DNA of 64,000 nt from [Clostridium] innocuum (GCA_012317185.1 CP048838.1:992001-1056000), one strand, 5' to 3'; counted from the stretch's first letter, positions 1 to 9,817 are shown. Program-made: numbers and translations. The notes: generated from the sequence alone by a model not told the origin.

Positions 1-26
1 GTGCTTTCTCCAAACATATCAAGGCT

Positions 27-161
27 CTAAAACTCATCATAGTGGTCTAAAATCTTCTGAAATTTCAAATACTGGACATATTCTTTGATTGGGTAAAGGA
101 CGGACGCTGCGATGTCTTTGCCATTGATATATTCCGTGATATACTCCGTAACTGCTATAAT
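27..161 (-). pseudogene. C-terminal ORF fragment without a start codon
   Basis: On the minus strand a frame opens just after a stop codon near 162-164 and runs to a TAG at 27-29, encoding about 44 residues (ending ILDHYDEF). The composition looks protein-like: YITEYINGKDIAASVLYPIKEYV contains alternating charged and hydrophobic residues. I see no ATG, GTG or TTG at its beginning. It lies directly downstream of, and one frame away from, the small ORF at 155-409, so the two could be pieces of one frameshifted gene. I do not recognise the family. Confidence 0.3.
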
Positions 162-409
162 TCATAGTCCAGCCATTCTTCCTCATTGTCAAAGTAGTTA
201 TCATAGTGCCCGTATTTTAATTCAGCGTTTAACCGTTCTTCCCCTCTGACGAACAGACAGACTTCTTTCTCTATATGAGAAGCAAATTTCCATGTGCGTG
301 ACAGCATTTCATTCGGTGTGACTTCTAACACAGCCATTATCTTTAGATACCGCAAAATCAGAGATTCAGCGTTTAATTGCATAGAAGTATTTACCATGAT
401 TTTAACCAC
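155..409 (-). CDS. Hypothetical small acidic protein
   Basis: An 84-residue frame with a GTG start (an internal ATG at 397 is the alternative). No convincing ribosome binding site precedes either start. The C-terminal third is very acidic and aromatic (DNYFDNEEEWLDYEL). No motif, signal peptide or membrane segment is visible, and I do not recognise the family. The neighbouring downstream fragment in another frame suggests a decayed gene, so this may not be expressed as an intact protein. Confidence 0.35.
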   Translation of the reverse strand: MVKIMVNTSMQLNAESLILRYLKIMAVLEVTPNEMLSRTWKFASHIEKEVCLFVRGEERLNAELKYGHYDNYFDNEEEWLDYEL

Positions 410-907
410 GTTTGATAGGAAAAATATAAGAAGTCAGACCTTGTTATGCGAGGTTTACCACAAAAGCAAAATGCTCGAATAGCTTGTAAAATTGGGCTAT
501 TCGGACATTTGAGAAGATTTGAAAAGATAAGGGAAAAAGCATATATAATTTCATAATAAATACGCATTCCTTTTCCATAATAAAATACTTTGAAGACAAC
601 AGAAAAGCCATCCTGTATAAAAAAAGGGATGACTTTTCTTTTCAGGCTCTTCAGTAATCAGCATTATCTCTGTATACATGACTGTAGGTAATGTTTTAAT
701 TAACTAGGCCTTTTCCTGCATGAAGATGTGCTGATGAATGGCAATACTGTTTAAGATACACAGTAGAGATTGCTGTATTTGTATTTTTAAGTTGACAAGG
801 TAATTCATGGAGCTGTACGGGATGGTTATAAAGTATGGTAAAATAAAAGGTGACAGGATACAATTTGGATACAAGAATTATGTATCATACAGAAAAGAGG
901 TGATAGC
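410..907. other. Intergenic region, no gene seen
   Basis: About 500 bases without a supported coding frame. It holds the hairpin at 603-637 and the upstream region of the response regulator at 908. A TTGACA at 792-797 has no well-spaced -10 box, so I do not call a promoter. Confidence 0.5.
603..637. terminator. Bidirectional hairpin terminator
   Basis: AAAAG-C-CATCC (603-613) pairs with GGATG-A-CTTTT (627-637) around an A-rich loop, followed by CTTTTC. The A and T flanks make it usable in either direction. Confidence 0.55.
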
Positions 908-1576
908 ATGCGGCTTCTGATTGTTGAGGATGAACGGGCCATCGCAGAGGTGATGATGCTGAATCTGAAAAGAGTCGGCTATGAATGCGAGTATGCGCAG
1001 GATGGGGAAATGGGGGTAGCAATGGTGGAGAAACAAAGCTATGATCTGGTTCTGCTGGATATTATGCTTCCGAAAATCAATGGCTATGAACTGATGGAAT
1101 ATCTTGCACAGCTGCAGATTCCGGTAATTTTTATCACGGCAAAGGGCAGTGTGCAGGACCGCGTAAAGGGTCTGCATATGGGAGCGGATGATTATCTTGT
1201 GAAACCGTTTGCGGTGGATGAGCTTACAGCAAGAGTGGAAAATGTGCTGCGTCGTTATCATAAAAGTATGCAGGATATCCATGTACTGGACGTCACGATT
1301 CATACAGCGACCCGTTTGGTGGAAAAGGAGAACCGCACCATCGCTTTGACAAAAAAAGAATATGAGCTGCTGCTGTATCTGGTTCAAAATAAAAATATCG
1401 CACTGTATCGGGATACGATGTATGAAAAGGTCTGGCATGAGGAGGAGTTTGAACAGACACGCACCCTGGATTTGCATATACAGCGTCTGCGCAAGAAACT
1501 GGATTGGCACAGGGTGATTCAGACCGTGTATAAAATCGGTTATATGCTGGAGGTGAAGGATGAAGTTCAGCGATAA
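908..1576 (+). CDS. OmpR/PhoB-family response regulator
   Basis: A 222-residue two-component response regulator. An N-terminal receiver domain (about 1-115) carries the acidic pocket E7-D8, the phospho-acceptor D51 in LLDIMLP, T77 and K99 (YLVKPF). A C-terminal winged-helix DNA-binding domain follows (about 125-215; LTKKEYELLLYL and TLDLHIQRLRKKL). GGTGATAGC precedes the ATG. The sensor kinase gene overlaps its 3' end by 17 bases, so the two are translated together. Genes downstream encode an anchored accessory protein, a lipoprotein and an ABC exporter, which makes envelope stress or antimicrobial-peptide response a plausible, unproven role. Confidence 0.93.
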   Translation: MRLLIVEDERAIAEVMMLNLKRVGYECEYAQDGEMGVAMVEKQSYDLVLLDIMLPKINGYELMEYLAQLQIPVIFITAKGSVQDRVKGLHMGADDYLVKPFAVDELTARVENVLRRYHKSMQDIHVLDVTIHTATRLVEKENRTIALTKKEYELLLYLVQNKNIALYRDTMYEKVWHEEEFEQTRTLDLHIQRLRKKLDWHRVIQTVYKIGYMLEVKDEVQR

Positions 1577-2984
1577 GCTCACACTGAGCAGCACTGCAGT
1601 TATCGCGATTCTGTTTTCCACCGGCGCAACCTTTATGATGGTACAGAATCATGACCACCTTTTGCAATCCTATATATCCCGCAATATGCAGACGCACGAT
1701 CTGGAATCCTTTTCTCTGGAATCCAAGCTGACACAGGATGCCACATCCAATCTGACCTCCTTTGGGAGTGATGAAAAGGCAATAAGAAGCCGCTCAATGT
1801 ATTATCTTCAGCAGGTTGCCAGTCATATGAACCAGCCGCAAACCCAGTATGCTTTGCTGGATACAAAGCATACCGTGCTGTATGCGACAGGGGAGAAAAA
1901 GCTGTTTGAAGAGCATTCGCTGAATGACCCGCAGACCTATCGCATTGTCTCCTATAACGATTCCCGTATCATGCTGGTCAGCAGTCAGATCACCGTTGGG
2001 AAATTCACCTACCTTTTGGAAAGCGGTTATGATATCACATCCTGCTTTCAGGAGCGAAACCGGCAGTTTCAAACCTTTTTTCTCACACTGCTGTGCGTCC
2101 TGCTGTTCTCCTTTCTGCTGCTGAAGCGGCTGTCCGTCTATCTCAGCAAACCGATTCTGAAGCTGCATGAGGCAAGCCGCCGCATCGCATCCGGGAATTA
2201 TGAGGAACGCACCAGTATCCAGAGTGATGATGAAATCGGAGAGCTGAGCCGCAGCTTTGATGAGATGGCAAAAGCGACCCAGCAGACCATTCAACAGCTG
2301 GAGGTAAACCTTGCACAGCGGGAGGATTTTATGAGCAATTTTGCCCATGAAATCAAGACACCGATGACGGCGATTCTCGGGTTTGCGGACACCTTGCGCA
2401 CGTATGACTGTGATGTGGACACAAAGAAAAAATGTGCGGATTATATTTATACAGAGGGCAAGCGTCTGGAAAAACTGTCCTATACCCTGATGGATCTTCT
2501 ATCCCTGAGCGGAAAGGACATACAGCTGCAGCCCGTTTCTATTGCCAGTGTGGTGAAGCAGCTGCGCCAATATTACGATGCTGTTTCCATTACGGATCGG
2601 CTTTGCTTCCATTGTGCTTCCTGTACGGTGTATGCGCTGGAGGAGCTACTCTTCAGTGCCCTGCGCAATCTGATCGATAATGCCATCAAGGCATCCGACG
2701 CCGATCAGGAAATATTAGTAAAGGGAGAGCTGTGCGGGAAGAGCTATCGCATATCGGTAACGGATCATGGAATTGGTATGCGGAAAGATGATATCCAGCA
2801 GGCATCCCAGCCGTTTTATATGGCGGATAAGTCAAGAGCCCGGCAACAGGGCGGTGCAGGTCTTGGCCTGAGTATCGTCAAGCGAATCTGCGATCTGCAT
2901 GGCAGTCCCCTGCTGATTACCAGTAAACTGCATGAGGGAACGGTTGTTGCGATGCTGCTGGAGGTGATCGATCATGAAAACTAG
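1560..2984 (+). CDS. Sensor histidine kinase with HAMP domain
   Basis: A 474-residue membrane sensor kinase. It has an N-terminal membrane helix (about 10-28), an extracellular sensor of about 140 residues and a second helix (about 170-190). A HAMP linker follows (KPILKLHEASRRIASGNYEER), then the HisKA box with phospho-acceptor His263 in NFAHEIKTPM. The HATPase domain shows the N box (LRNLIDNAIKAS), DHGIGM and the G2 box GGAGLGLSIVKRI. All catalytic motifs are intact. It overlaps the upstream regulator and the downstream gene, forming a three-gene translationally coupled unit. Confidence 0.93.
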   Translation: MKFSDKLTLSSTAVIAILFSTGATFMMVQNHDHLLQSYISRNMQTHDLESFSLESKLTQDATSNLTSFGSDEKAIRSRSMYYLQQVASHMNQPQTQYALLDTKHTVLYATGEKKLFEEHSLNDPQTYRIVSYNDSRIMLVSSQITVGKFTYLLESGYDITSCFQERNRQFQTFFLTLLCVLLFSFLLLKRLSVYLSKPILKLHEASRRIASGNYEERTSIQSDDEIGELSRSFDEMAKATQQTIQQLEVNLAQREDFMSNFAHEIKTPMTAILGFADTLRTYDCDVDTKKKCADYIYTEGKRLEKLSYTLMDLLSLSGKDIQLQPVSIASVVKQLRQYYDAVSITDRLCFHCASCTVYALEELLFSALRNLIDNAIKASDADQEILVKGELCGKSYRISVTDHGIGMRKDDIQQASQPFYMADKSRARQQGGAGLGLSIVKRICDLHGSPLLITSKLHEGTVVAMLLEVIDHEN

Positions 2985-3735
2985 AATTGCATTTGCCTTG
3001 TGTCTGGGCGTTTGCAGTCTGTCTGTATTGCTGCCGCTGGGTATCTTTTACATCCAGGACAGCGTTGCAGTGGATAAGGATATCGTGTGGCAGTCATCCA
3101 CGGAGGATATCGCCAAAAACTATCCGGTTGTCTCCAGAGTATATGCCAATTTCTATCAGGGTAATGAAACCATGATGGATAATGAAAGCTTTCATCTGTC
3201 CGATATGAGTGCCTATACAGAGAAGCAGCAGAGTCAGCTTACAGAGGTGAAAAAGAAATATAGCCGGGAGCTGAATCAGCTGCTTGCACAGGGAATCTTT
3301 CCCTATGAGCTGCTGGATTTGAAGAAGGGGGAGCCCTTTTCCGTCGAATTCGGCACTTTGTCCCAAATGAGTGAAAAAAGCGGTGCCTGGCAGCTGAATC
3401 AGGTATACCGCCTAAATACAGCGAATGATAATATCGGGGATTTCACACTGGACAAGCAGACCGAAAAGATTTTGAATCTTGAATTTTACAGGCATGAAGT
3501 AAAGCAGTACAGCGAACAGGAGCGTAAGGAATTCGCCTGGAATATGATTCAGTATCTGGGTCTTGATTCCCTAAAGGACTGGACCTATACCAGATATGGC
3601 TATGAATCCTATCAGGCGAAGGTACAGGTGTATTGCGAGGTGGAGAATTTAGGGGATTCCTCACGATTTACGATGGGAATCACACCATTGGGGCAGCATA
3701 TCTCTACGACATTGTATAATTATATACAGCATTGA
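2974..3735 (+). CDS. Membrane-anchored accessory protein of the two-component system
   Basis: A 253-residue protein of unknown family. One hydrophobic N-terminal segment (about 5-26, no lipobox cysteine) is followed by an extracellular domain rich in Gln, Lys and Tyr, so it is probably exported and anchored. It starts 11 bases before the kinase stop codon, which implies coupled translation and a role tied to the kinase, such as signal modulation. This position is typical of small anchored regulators of OmpR-type systems, but no sequence motif proves the function. Confidence 0.75.
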   Translation: MKTRIAFALCLGVCSLSVLLPLGIFYIQDSVAVDKDIVWQSSTEDIAKNYPVVSRVYANFYQGNETMMDNESFHLSDMSAYTEKQQSQLTEVKKKYSRELNQLLAQGIFPYELLDLKKGEPFSVEFGTLSQMSEKSGAWQLNQVYRLNTANDNIGDFTLDKQTEKILNLEFYRHEVKQYSEQERKEFAWNMIQYLGLDSLKDWTYTRYGYESYQAKVQVYCEVENLGDSSRFTMGITPLGQHISTTLYNYIQH

Positions 3736-3736
3736 G

Positions 3737-3759
3737 AACGCTGAATATCGGCGTTTTTT
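3737..3759 (+). terminator. Rho-independent terminator after the two-component operon
   Basis: AACGC (3737-3741) pairs with GCGTT (3751-3755), followed by a run of T. It closes the regulator/kinase/accessory unit. Confidence 0.7.
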
Positions 3760-3869
3760 CTATTGGTTTTTGTCAAAGCTGCATCGTATTAACAGTGAAC
3801 AAAAGATACTCGCAGAATATACAACTGTGATACAACCGGATGCTAAAGTAGCAGCAAGGAGATGATATA

Positions 3870-5183
3870 ATGAAAAAACTATGCATGCTGCTTTGCTGTA
3901 TTACACTGCTTGCAGGCTGTGTAAGCAGGGAACAAGCCATATCGGATAAAGCTGGCGGTAAACCACAGAAGCAGAGTGCCTCCAATGAAGCGCTGCAGCT
4001 AAAGAGATGGTCGTTTCGCTCCCTCAATCAGGGGGATGGAAATGAACAGGGCTTTTACCGTATAAAAACCATCGATAACGGTGGAGGGAACCTGTATTCC
4101 AATATCTTATATACCGATTATGAGAATAAGAAAGAAATCTTTTTATGTGATAAGCCGGAGTGCAGGCACAATGACACTTCCTGCACCTCATATTATGCAG
4201 GTCTGGATATGATTACGCAGCTGATCGTTCAGCAGGACCATGTATATCTGATAGCAAATGAGGATAGTGTTGTTAATGAAAAAAATGAGACTGTAACCGT
4301 ACCTGCTAGAATTTTACAAATGGATCTGGATGGTAAGAACCGCAAAGAGCTCTGTCAGCTTCCAAGCGGCTATGGCTTCAGCTATGAGGATTGGGCAGTA
4401 GCCGGGGATGTGTTGTATGTTCCTGTGGAGAAGACGGAGAATGTGAGTACCGAAGAGGGAGAAATGAGCTCCGCCGTACAGGTGGTCCGTGAAAAAAAGC
4501 TGTATGCCATACAGCTGAGCAGCGGCGAACAAAAGGTGGTTGCGGATATGAAAAACAAAAGCATTCTGGGGTGTATGGGAAGAAATCTCATCGTCAATGC
4601 CTACCGTTATAAAGAAGATCCGGAAGAGCTTTTGGATAAGGGGGATTTTGCAGGCTATGACCGCGCATCACAGCAGGCCGAGATTGCGTATGAACGCGTC
4701 AACGTGGATAGCGGAAGGGTGGAAAAAAGCTTTCATACAGATGCGGATACTTTGGGTGTCTTTGTCAACGACAGTATCTATTATACGGATACCGGCGGCA
4801 TGCTGAAGCAGCTGAATATGAAGGATGGCAAGGTATATGCTCGAAAGCAGCTGGATACATCATCAGCCAGCTTGATGTTTGGTGAAGATGACCATCTGTT
4901 CCTGTATCTGGGAGAAAAGGAATATATATACAGCTTGAAGGATGACAGCTTGAAACCGGCTACGCTGCAAATGTCGGATACACAGGAGCCGATCCGCCTG
5001 CTTGGAGAATCCAGGGACATGTATTATGTCATCTATGATCAGGTCGGAGAGGTAAAGAAGACATGGGCAGGTACGGATCAGTATGAGGCAAGCAGCTATG
5101 CCTATGGATTGATAAAAAAGAAGGACTACTGGAACAACAAGGCGGATTATATACCGGTGGATGTCATTGTGAAAGGGGAATAG
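3870..5183 (+). CDS. Lipoprotein of unknown function, possible beta-propeller
   Basis: A 437-residue exported lipoprotein. The signal peptide ends in LLAGC with the lipidated Cys17. The mature part contains repeated strand-turn patterns such as ILQMDLDGKN, LYAIQLSSGE, VFVNDSIYYTDTGG and LKQLNMKDGK, resembling the blades of DUF5050-like propellers; this is resemblance only. Two cysteine pairs occur in CDKPECRHNDTSC. AGGAGATGATATA precedes the ATG. It is followed after 4 bases by an ABC transporter ATPase and permease, so it may be the surface partner of that transporter. Confidence 0.8.
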   Translation: MKKLCMLLCCITLLAGCVSREQAISDKAGGKPQKQSASNEALQLKRWSFRSLNQGDGNEQGFYRIKTIDNGGGNLYSNILYTDYENKKEIFLCDKPECRHNDTSCTSYYAGLDMITQLIVQQDHVYLIANEDSVVNEKNETVTVPARILQMDLDGKNRKELCQLPSGYGFSYEDWAVAGDVLYVPVEKTENVSTEEGEMSSAVQVVREKKLYAIQLSSGEQKVVADMKNKSILGCMGRNLIVNAYRYKEDPEELLDKGDFAGYDRASQQAEIAYERVNVDSGRVEKSFHTDADTLGVFVNDSIYYTDTGGMLKQLNMKDGKVYARKQLDTSSASLMFGEDDHLFLYLGEKEYIYSLKDDSLKPATLQMSDTQEPIRLLGESRDMYYVIYDQVGEVKKTWAGTDQYEASSYAYGLIKKKDYWNNKADYIPVDVIVKGE

Positions 5184-5187
5184 CAGC

Positions 5188-5913
5188 ATGCTGGAAATCA
5201 AAAATGTAAGTAAATCCTATGCGGATAGAAGAGTGCTGCATCATATCGACCTGCGTCTTTCTCATGGCATCTATGCACTTCTTGGCCCCAACGGTGCCGG
5301 AAAATCAACGTTGATGAATATCCTGTGCAATCAGCTGAACTATGAGGAAGGCAGTGTTTTGTACAATGATAAGGATATCCGTGAGCTGAAGCAGGCGTAT
5401 TATGCGTTGCTCGGTTATGCTCCGCAGCAGCAGGGACTGTATGATGAATTCAGCGGGGAACGGTTTCTGACCTATATGGCTTTGCTGAAAAACATCGACA
5501 GGAAACAGATACGAAAGGAGGTGCTGCGTGTCGCAGAGCTTGTGAATATGCAACAGCACCTCAAGCAGCGCTGCGGTGCATATTCCGGTGGTATGAAGCA
5601 GCGTATCCTGGTTGCGCAGGCATTGCTGGGGAGTCCGGAAATTCTGCTGTTCGATGAACCGACGGCAGGCCTGGACCCGAAGGAGCGGGTGTCTCTTCGT
5701 CGTGTGTTTGATTCGCTGAAGGAGGAGCATACCCTGCTGATTGCAACCCATGTGGTAAGTGATGTGGAATCCATTGCAGATGAGGTTATCTTTTTAAAGC
5801 AGGGCAAGCTGATCGCACAGGGTGGTGTTGATGAGCTGCTGCTTTGCCATCCCAGTATCGCTTCACTGGAGGAGCTGTATCTGCATCTGTTTGCCGGGGA
5901 AGCATCATGTTGA
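5188..5913 (+). CDS. ABC transporter ATP-binding protein
   Basis: A 241-residue ATPase subunit of the drug or peptide export type. Walker A is GPNGAGKST (33-41), the Q-loop region is YAPQQQGLYDEFSG, the signature is YSGGMKQR (132-139), Walker B is ILLFDEPTAGLD (152-163) and the switch His is H188 in ATHV. AAAGGGGAATAGCAGC precedes the ATG. The permease gene overlaps the last 7 bases. It should energise the adjacent permease. The substrate is unknown. Confidence 0.93.
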   Translation: MLEIKNVSKSYADRRVLHHIDLRLSHGIYALLGPNGAGKSTLMNILCNQLNYEEGSVLYNDKDIRELKQAYYALLGYAPQQQGLYDEFSGERFLTYMALLKNIDRKQIRKEVLRVAELVNMQQHLKQRCGAYSGGMKQRILVAQALLGSPEILLFDEPTAGLDPKERVSLRRVFDSLKEEHTLLIATHVVSDVESIADEVIFLKQGKLIAQGGVDELLLCHPSIASLEELYLHLFAGEASC

Positions 5914-8255
5914 AAAATCTGTATGCAATGGAGCTGTATAAGCTGTGGAAAAATAAAAGGTTTCTGCTGTTTCTTTTCCTGCTGCTGTTATGCAATATCG
6001 GCTTTCTTTCCTACGAAACATGGGGGCAGCAGGGTGCAGAAACAACAGCCTATCAGAAATTATCCACCCATCTGCAGACCTTATCCAGTGATGAGCGCTT
6101 CACGTATCTGCAGGGGCATGCACACGATGTGGAGCTCGCCTTTGTACGTGAACAAATCCGCAATCTGAAAACACAGCACGACCCGCAGGCGGAGATGCGG
6201 ATTGCAGCCTTGCGCGACCAGTATCCCGAGCTTGATCAAAACGGAACTATACCTTCTTTATATACCGGTGATCTGGCAGCGGAAAATGCTTTCTTGCAGC
6301 CGATTATAAAACAGGCGGATACGGTGAAGCGGTATGCGGATTTTCTCAAAGAGGTCGAACAGAAGGCAAAAACGATATCCGCTATTTCCATATTTGCAAA
6401 GGAAGACAGCTTCTCCATCCGCAATATAGAGAAAAGCAAAGAGGATTATGCGGCAATGCATACAGTATCTATTGATTTCCAGCTGCAGGATGCCTTGCTG
6501 AAGGCGTTATCATATCCCATAACCGCTGTACTTGTCATGCTTGCAATTTTTCTATTTGCGACCATGGTATATCAGCAGGAGAGTCAAAGAAAGCTGCAGC
6601 CGATGCTGTATGGGACTTTACGTGGCCGGCATACCTATATGAATACGAAGACGGCTTCCATTGCAGTATCCTCAGCTGTGATTGTTGGCCTGTTTTACGG
6701 CAGTAATCTTCTGCTTATGGAGCTTGCGTATGGCGGCATTCACCTGTCTGCTTCCCTGCAATCGCTTGCGGCTTTTCAGCAATCCACGCTGCCGAACAGC
6801 ATTTTCCAGTTTCTTCTGCTGTTTTTCTTTCTGAAGATATGCATCTGTTTTATTTTCGCTCAGGCAATGCTGCTTCTCTGCACGGTTTTTAAGCATAGGG
6901 TAATCAGCTGTCTAAGTATGATTGCCTGTGTTCTGTTATCCTTGTTCATGCATATATTCCTATCTCCGACCGGGACCTTCCGTGTACTGTATTATCTGAA
7001 TCCGATTCGCCTGTTTCAGGTGATTGAGCTGTTACAGGGCTATGTGAATTTCAATGTGTTTCAACAGCCTGTATCCCTAACATTGCTTTACGGCAGCCTG
7101 CTTTTCATTACGGCTGTACTATTGTTCGTGCTGCTGCATATCATGGTGGAGCGCTCTGGTCGCAGCTGTCAGCTTCCGGCATGGATACAGCGTATACATA
7201 TGCCCGTCACCTGCAGTTTATGGGTACAGGAGTGCTATAAGCTTTTCTGGGTACAGAAAATAGCGCTCGTCCTGCTGGCTTTTGCCGGATTTCAGCTGTA
7301 CAGCTATTCGCATACGCAGCTGTATACAAGTGAAAAGGAACGGTTGTGTTCCTCTTATATGCAAACGCTGCAGGGGGAGCTGATCAAAGAAAAGGAGCAG
7401 TTTCTTCAGAAGGAAAAGACCTATTATGAGGATTTGCACAAACAGGAGGCACGTCTGCAACAGCGTCTTGATCAAAAAGAAATCAGTATGGCGCAGTATC
7501 GCCGCCAGGTGGAGCCGATTTCCAACATGCTGTTAAAGGAGGAAACCTTTCAGGAGGTGCTGCAGGAATATGAATATGTAAAGCAGGATTCCTCACGTCA
7601 GTTTGTAGCTCCCTTTGGCTATCGGCGACAGTTTTTTGTATCTGATCGCTGGAGTACACTGATCTTTCTCTTCCTGTTTCTGCTGAGTATAGCGAATCTT
7701 CAATGCATTGAATATCGCAATAAACGGCAGATTTTGTTACAGACATGCGTGCATGCAAAAAAGGCGCTGGTAAACAGAAAGCTGATACTTGCATTACTAT
7801 GCGGTACTGCCCTGTTTATCATGGCGCGTCTTCCACAGCTGCTCCTTCATGCAAAAACCTATGGATTTCCATGCATTACAGCGTCGATTACGTCCCTGCA
7901 GGAGTTTGCACAGCTGCCAGCCGGTATCCATATTGCAGGCTTTATGATAATGGCGGCAATCCTTCGAATGTGTGCCCTGCTTCCGGTTATCATGTTCTGC
8001 TTTATGGTTTCTGTCCGTGTCCGTCAGCAGCTGTTTACGCTGTTATCGGCATTGTTGATTTTTTTGTTTCCACTGCTGCTGTCTGCCGCCGGTATTCATG
8101 TTCTGGATGCGGTGAGTCTGTATCCGCTGCTGTATAATGAAAGCTGTATGACATCTGTTTCCGGAATGTGGAATCTATTGTTTTCCATCCTTGGTTATTT
8201 TCTGTTTTCCATTGCATGCTACCGCCTTGCCCGTTCCTTTGAAAAGCATGTATAA
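5907..8255 (+). CDS. ABC-2-like multi-spanning permease
   Basis: The start is ATG 5907, preceded by GGGGA and overlapping the ATPase stop, giving 782 residues (MLKNLYAMELYKLWKNKRF). An upstream in-frame ATG at 5844 lies inside the ATPase gene and lacks a binding site. Two halves are visible, each with one N-terminal helix, a large soluble coiled region (about 45-185 and 480-590) and several membrane helices. The architecture fits an export permease carrying extracellular domains, possibly arising from duplication. Substrate unknown; the nearby two-component system suggests stress-related export. Confidence 0.85.
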   Translation: MLKNLYAMELYKLWKNKRFLLFLFLLLLCNIGFLSYETWGQQGAETTAYQKLSTHLQTLSSDERFTYLQGHAHDVELAFVREQIRNLKTQHDPQAEMRIAALRDQYPELDQNGTIPSLYTGDLAAENAFLQPIIKQADTVKRYADFLKEVEQKAKTISAISIFAKEDSFSIRNIEKSKEDYAAMHTVSIDFQLQDALLKALSYPITAVLVMLAIFLFATMVYQQESQRKLQPMLYGTLRGRHTYMNTKTASIAVSSAVIVGLFYGSNLLLMELAYGGIHLSASLQSLAAFQQSTLPNSIFQFLLLFFFLKICICFIFAQAMLLLCTVFKHRVISCLSMIACVLLSLFMHIFLSPTGTFRVLYYLNPIRLFQVIELLQGYVNFNVFQQPVSLTLLYGSLLFITAVLLFVLLHIMVERSGRSCQLPAWIQRIHMPVTCSLWVQECYKLFWVQKIALVLLAFAGFQLYSYSHTQLYTSEKERLCSSYMQTLQGELIKEKEQFLQKEKTYYEDLHKQEARLQQRLDQKEISMAQYRRQVEPISNMLLKEETFQEVLQEYEYVKQDSSRQFVAPFGYRRQFFVSDRWSTLIFLFLFLLSIANLQCIEYRNKRQILLQTCVHAKKALVNRKLILALLCGTALFIMARLPQLLLHAKTYGFPCITASITSLQEFAQLPAGIHIAGFMIMAAILRMCALLPVIMFCFMVSVRVRQQLFTLLSALLIFLFPLLLSAAGIHVLDAVSLYPLLYNESCMTSVSGMWNLLFSILGYFLFSIACYRLARSFEKHV

Positions 8256-8257
8256 GA

Positions 8258-8307
8258 AAAAACACTTCCCGTTCATAGCTGCATTTAAGCAGAAGGGAGG
8301 TGTTTTT
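8258..8307. terminator. Bidirectional terminator between convergent genes
   Basis: AAAAACACTTCCC (8258-8270) pairs with GGGAGGTGTTTTT (8295-8307) with one wobble. A and T tracts on both sides let it serve both the ABC operon and the minus-strand collagen gene. Confidence 0.85.
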
Positions 8308-8323
8308 CTTTTAGACAGTGCTG

Positions 8324-9787
8324 CTAGTTTGCCAAAGCATCATTCAGACGCTTCACACTCAGTGTGACAGTAACGCCTGTACTCAGGGTCAGCGTTAAGG
8401 CGATAGCCGCACTGACTGCCATATCGATTATATCACCGGCTGATAAGGGTTCAATCACACTGCCGGAATAGATGGACTCTGTTGCGATTGCCAGCAGATG
8501 GCGTTCTTCCGTACTCGGTATGGCTGCACCGTTGCGTCGTACAGCAAGGGTAACGGCAGCCCCCAGTGAAGCGGAAGCGTTGAACATATAGTTGATTTCA
8601 TAGACACCGCTGGTAACTATGGTTAATGCATTCACAGGGGCAAGATCAACATTGGAAGCAGACATATCCACAGGAAGAGGCAGCTGCTGCTCAGCACCGA
8701 TTAACAAATTCAGTGTCTGGGCGGAATCATTATACTTACCACCATAGGCAAGTAGACCTCCTCCGCCACCGCCTGGTCCAGTATCCCCGCGCGGGATGAT
8801 GAAATTCAGCTCGATGCCATCCGGTGTTTCAACGTAGGACACATCGGCAGGAGTACCCGGTTCGGAGGTTGTCGTACTTCCAACTCTTACAATCGGTGTA
8901 GCTCCTGTTTCACCCTGCGGTCCTTGTTCACCCTGTGGTCCGGGTTCTCCCTGCGGCCCTGGTTCCCCCTGTGGGCCTGGATCACCAATAGGACCTGTCG
9001 GTCCGATGGCACCATCGGCCCCTGTAACACCAGTGGTACCTGTAGCACCTGTATTTCCGGTAGCCCCAGTTGGTCCCGTGGCTCCCGTCGGCCCGGTCGG
9101 CCCAATATCTCCGGTAGCACCAGTTACACCAGTTGCTCCGGCAGCGCCTGTACTACCGGTGGCTCCCGTCGGTCCTGTCGGCCCAATATCTCCGGTAGGA
9201 CCAGTTACACCGGTTGCTCCGGCAGCGCCTGTACTTCCGGTAGCCCCTGTCGGTCCGGCAGGTCCGGTAGGCCCAGTTGCTCCATTTTCACCCGTAGCGC
9301 CAATGGCACCCGTCGGTCCGGTATTTCCGTTTGCCCCAGTTGGTCCTGTAGCTCCGATAGGGCCTGTTGCCCCTGTATTTCCAGTAGCACCAGTTGCGCC
9401 TGTCGGCCCGGTAGCTCCTACGCCGGGTCCTGTCGGTCCCGTAGCCCCTGTAACTCCGGTATCACCGCGGGGAATAACGAAATCCAGTACATGATTTGGC
9501 CCCCCGCTGTCATGTACCTGTGCCGGTGTTCCCGGGTCAGCTGTTGTTGTGGAACGAATGGTTATCGTCTCAGATAATCCGGTAGCGCCCGTAGCGCCGG
9601 TGAGACCTGTATTTCCGGTAGCTCCTGTAGCTCCAGTGGCACCTGCTTCTCCTGCCGGACCTCTGAATCCCCGCGGCCCCCGCGGTCCAGGACAGCAGCA
9701 TACATCATAGTCACCCTGGTCACAGGATGAAGAACTGCATTCATTGCAGCAGTTTTTGTCATCAAAATCATAGTCATCATAATGCAT
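8324..9787 (-). CDS. Collagen-like spore-surface protein, BclA-like C-terminal domain
   Basis: A 487-residue protein. The start chosen is ATG 9787 (MHYDDYD), 6 bases after GAGGTG; the GTG at 9796 falls inside that binding site. Order: Cys-rich leader with CC, C and CCC clusters (1-33); GPRGPRGFRG and a short Gly-X-Thr stretch (34-71); an IPRGDTG-ending module (about 73-110); a long Gly-X-Thr region; GPQGEP repeats; a second such module (about 296-335); a Gly run; and a C-terminal beta-rich domain (about 345-487; YEINYMFNASAS, SAGDIIDMAV) like the trimeric heads of BclA proteins. No signal peptide. Thr in the third position resembles the glycosylated exosporium collagens of Bacillus and Clostridioides. 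Spore location is inferred. Confidence 0.88.
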   Translation of the reverse strand: MHYDDYDFDDKNCCNECSSSSCDQGDYDVCCCPGPRGPRGFRGPAGEAGATGATGATGNTGLTGATGATGLSETITIRSTTTADPGTPAQVHDSGGPNHVLDFVIPRGDTGVTGATGPTGPGVGATGPTGATGATGNTGATGPIGATGPTGANGNTGPTGAIGATGENGATGPTGPAGPTGATGSTGAAGATGVTGPTGDIGPTGPTGATGSTGAAGATGVTGATGDIGPTGPTGATGPTGATGNTGATGTTGVTGADGAIGPTGPIGDPGPQGEPGPQGEPGPQGEQGPQGETGATPIVRVGSTTTSEPGTPADVSYVETPDGIELNFIIPRGDTGPGGGGGGLLAYGGKYNDSAQTLNLLIGAEQQLPLPVDMSASNVDLAPVNALTIVTSGVYEINYMFNASASLGAAVTLAVRRNGAAIPSTEERHLLAIATESIYSGSVIEPLSAGDIIDMAVSAAIALTLTLSTGVTVTLSVKRLNDALAN

Positions 9788-9817
9788 ATCGTTCACCTCA
9801 TTTATGTTAATTCATTT

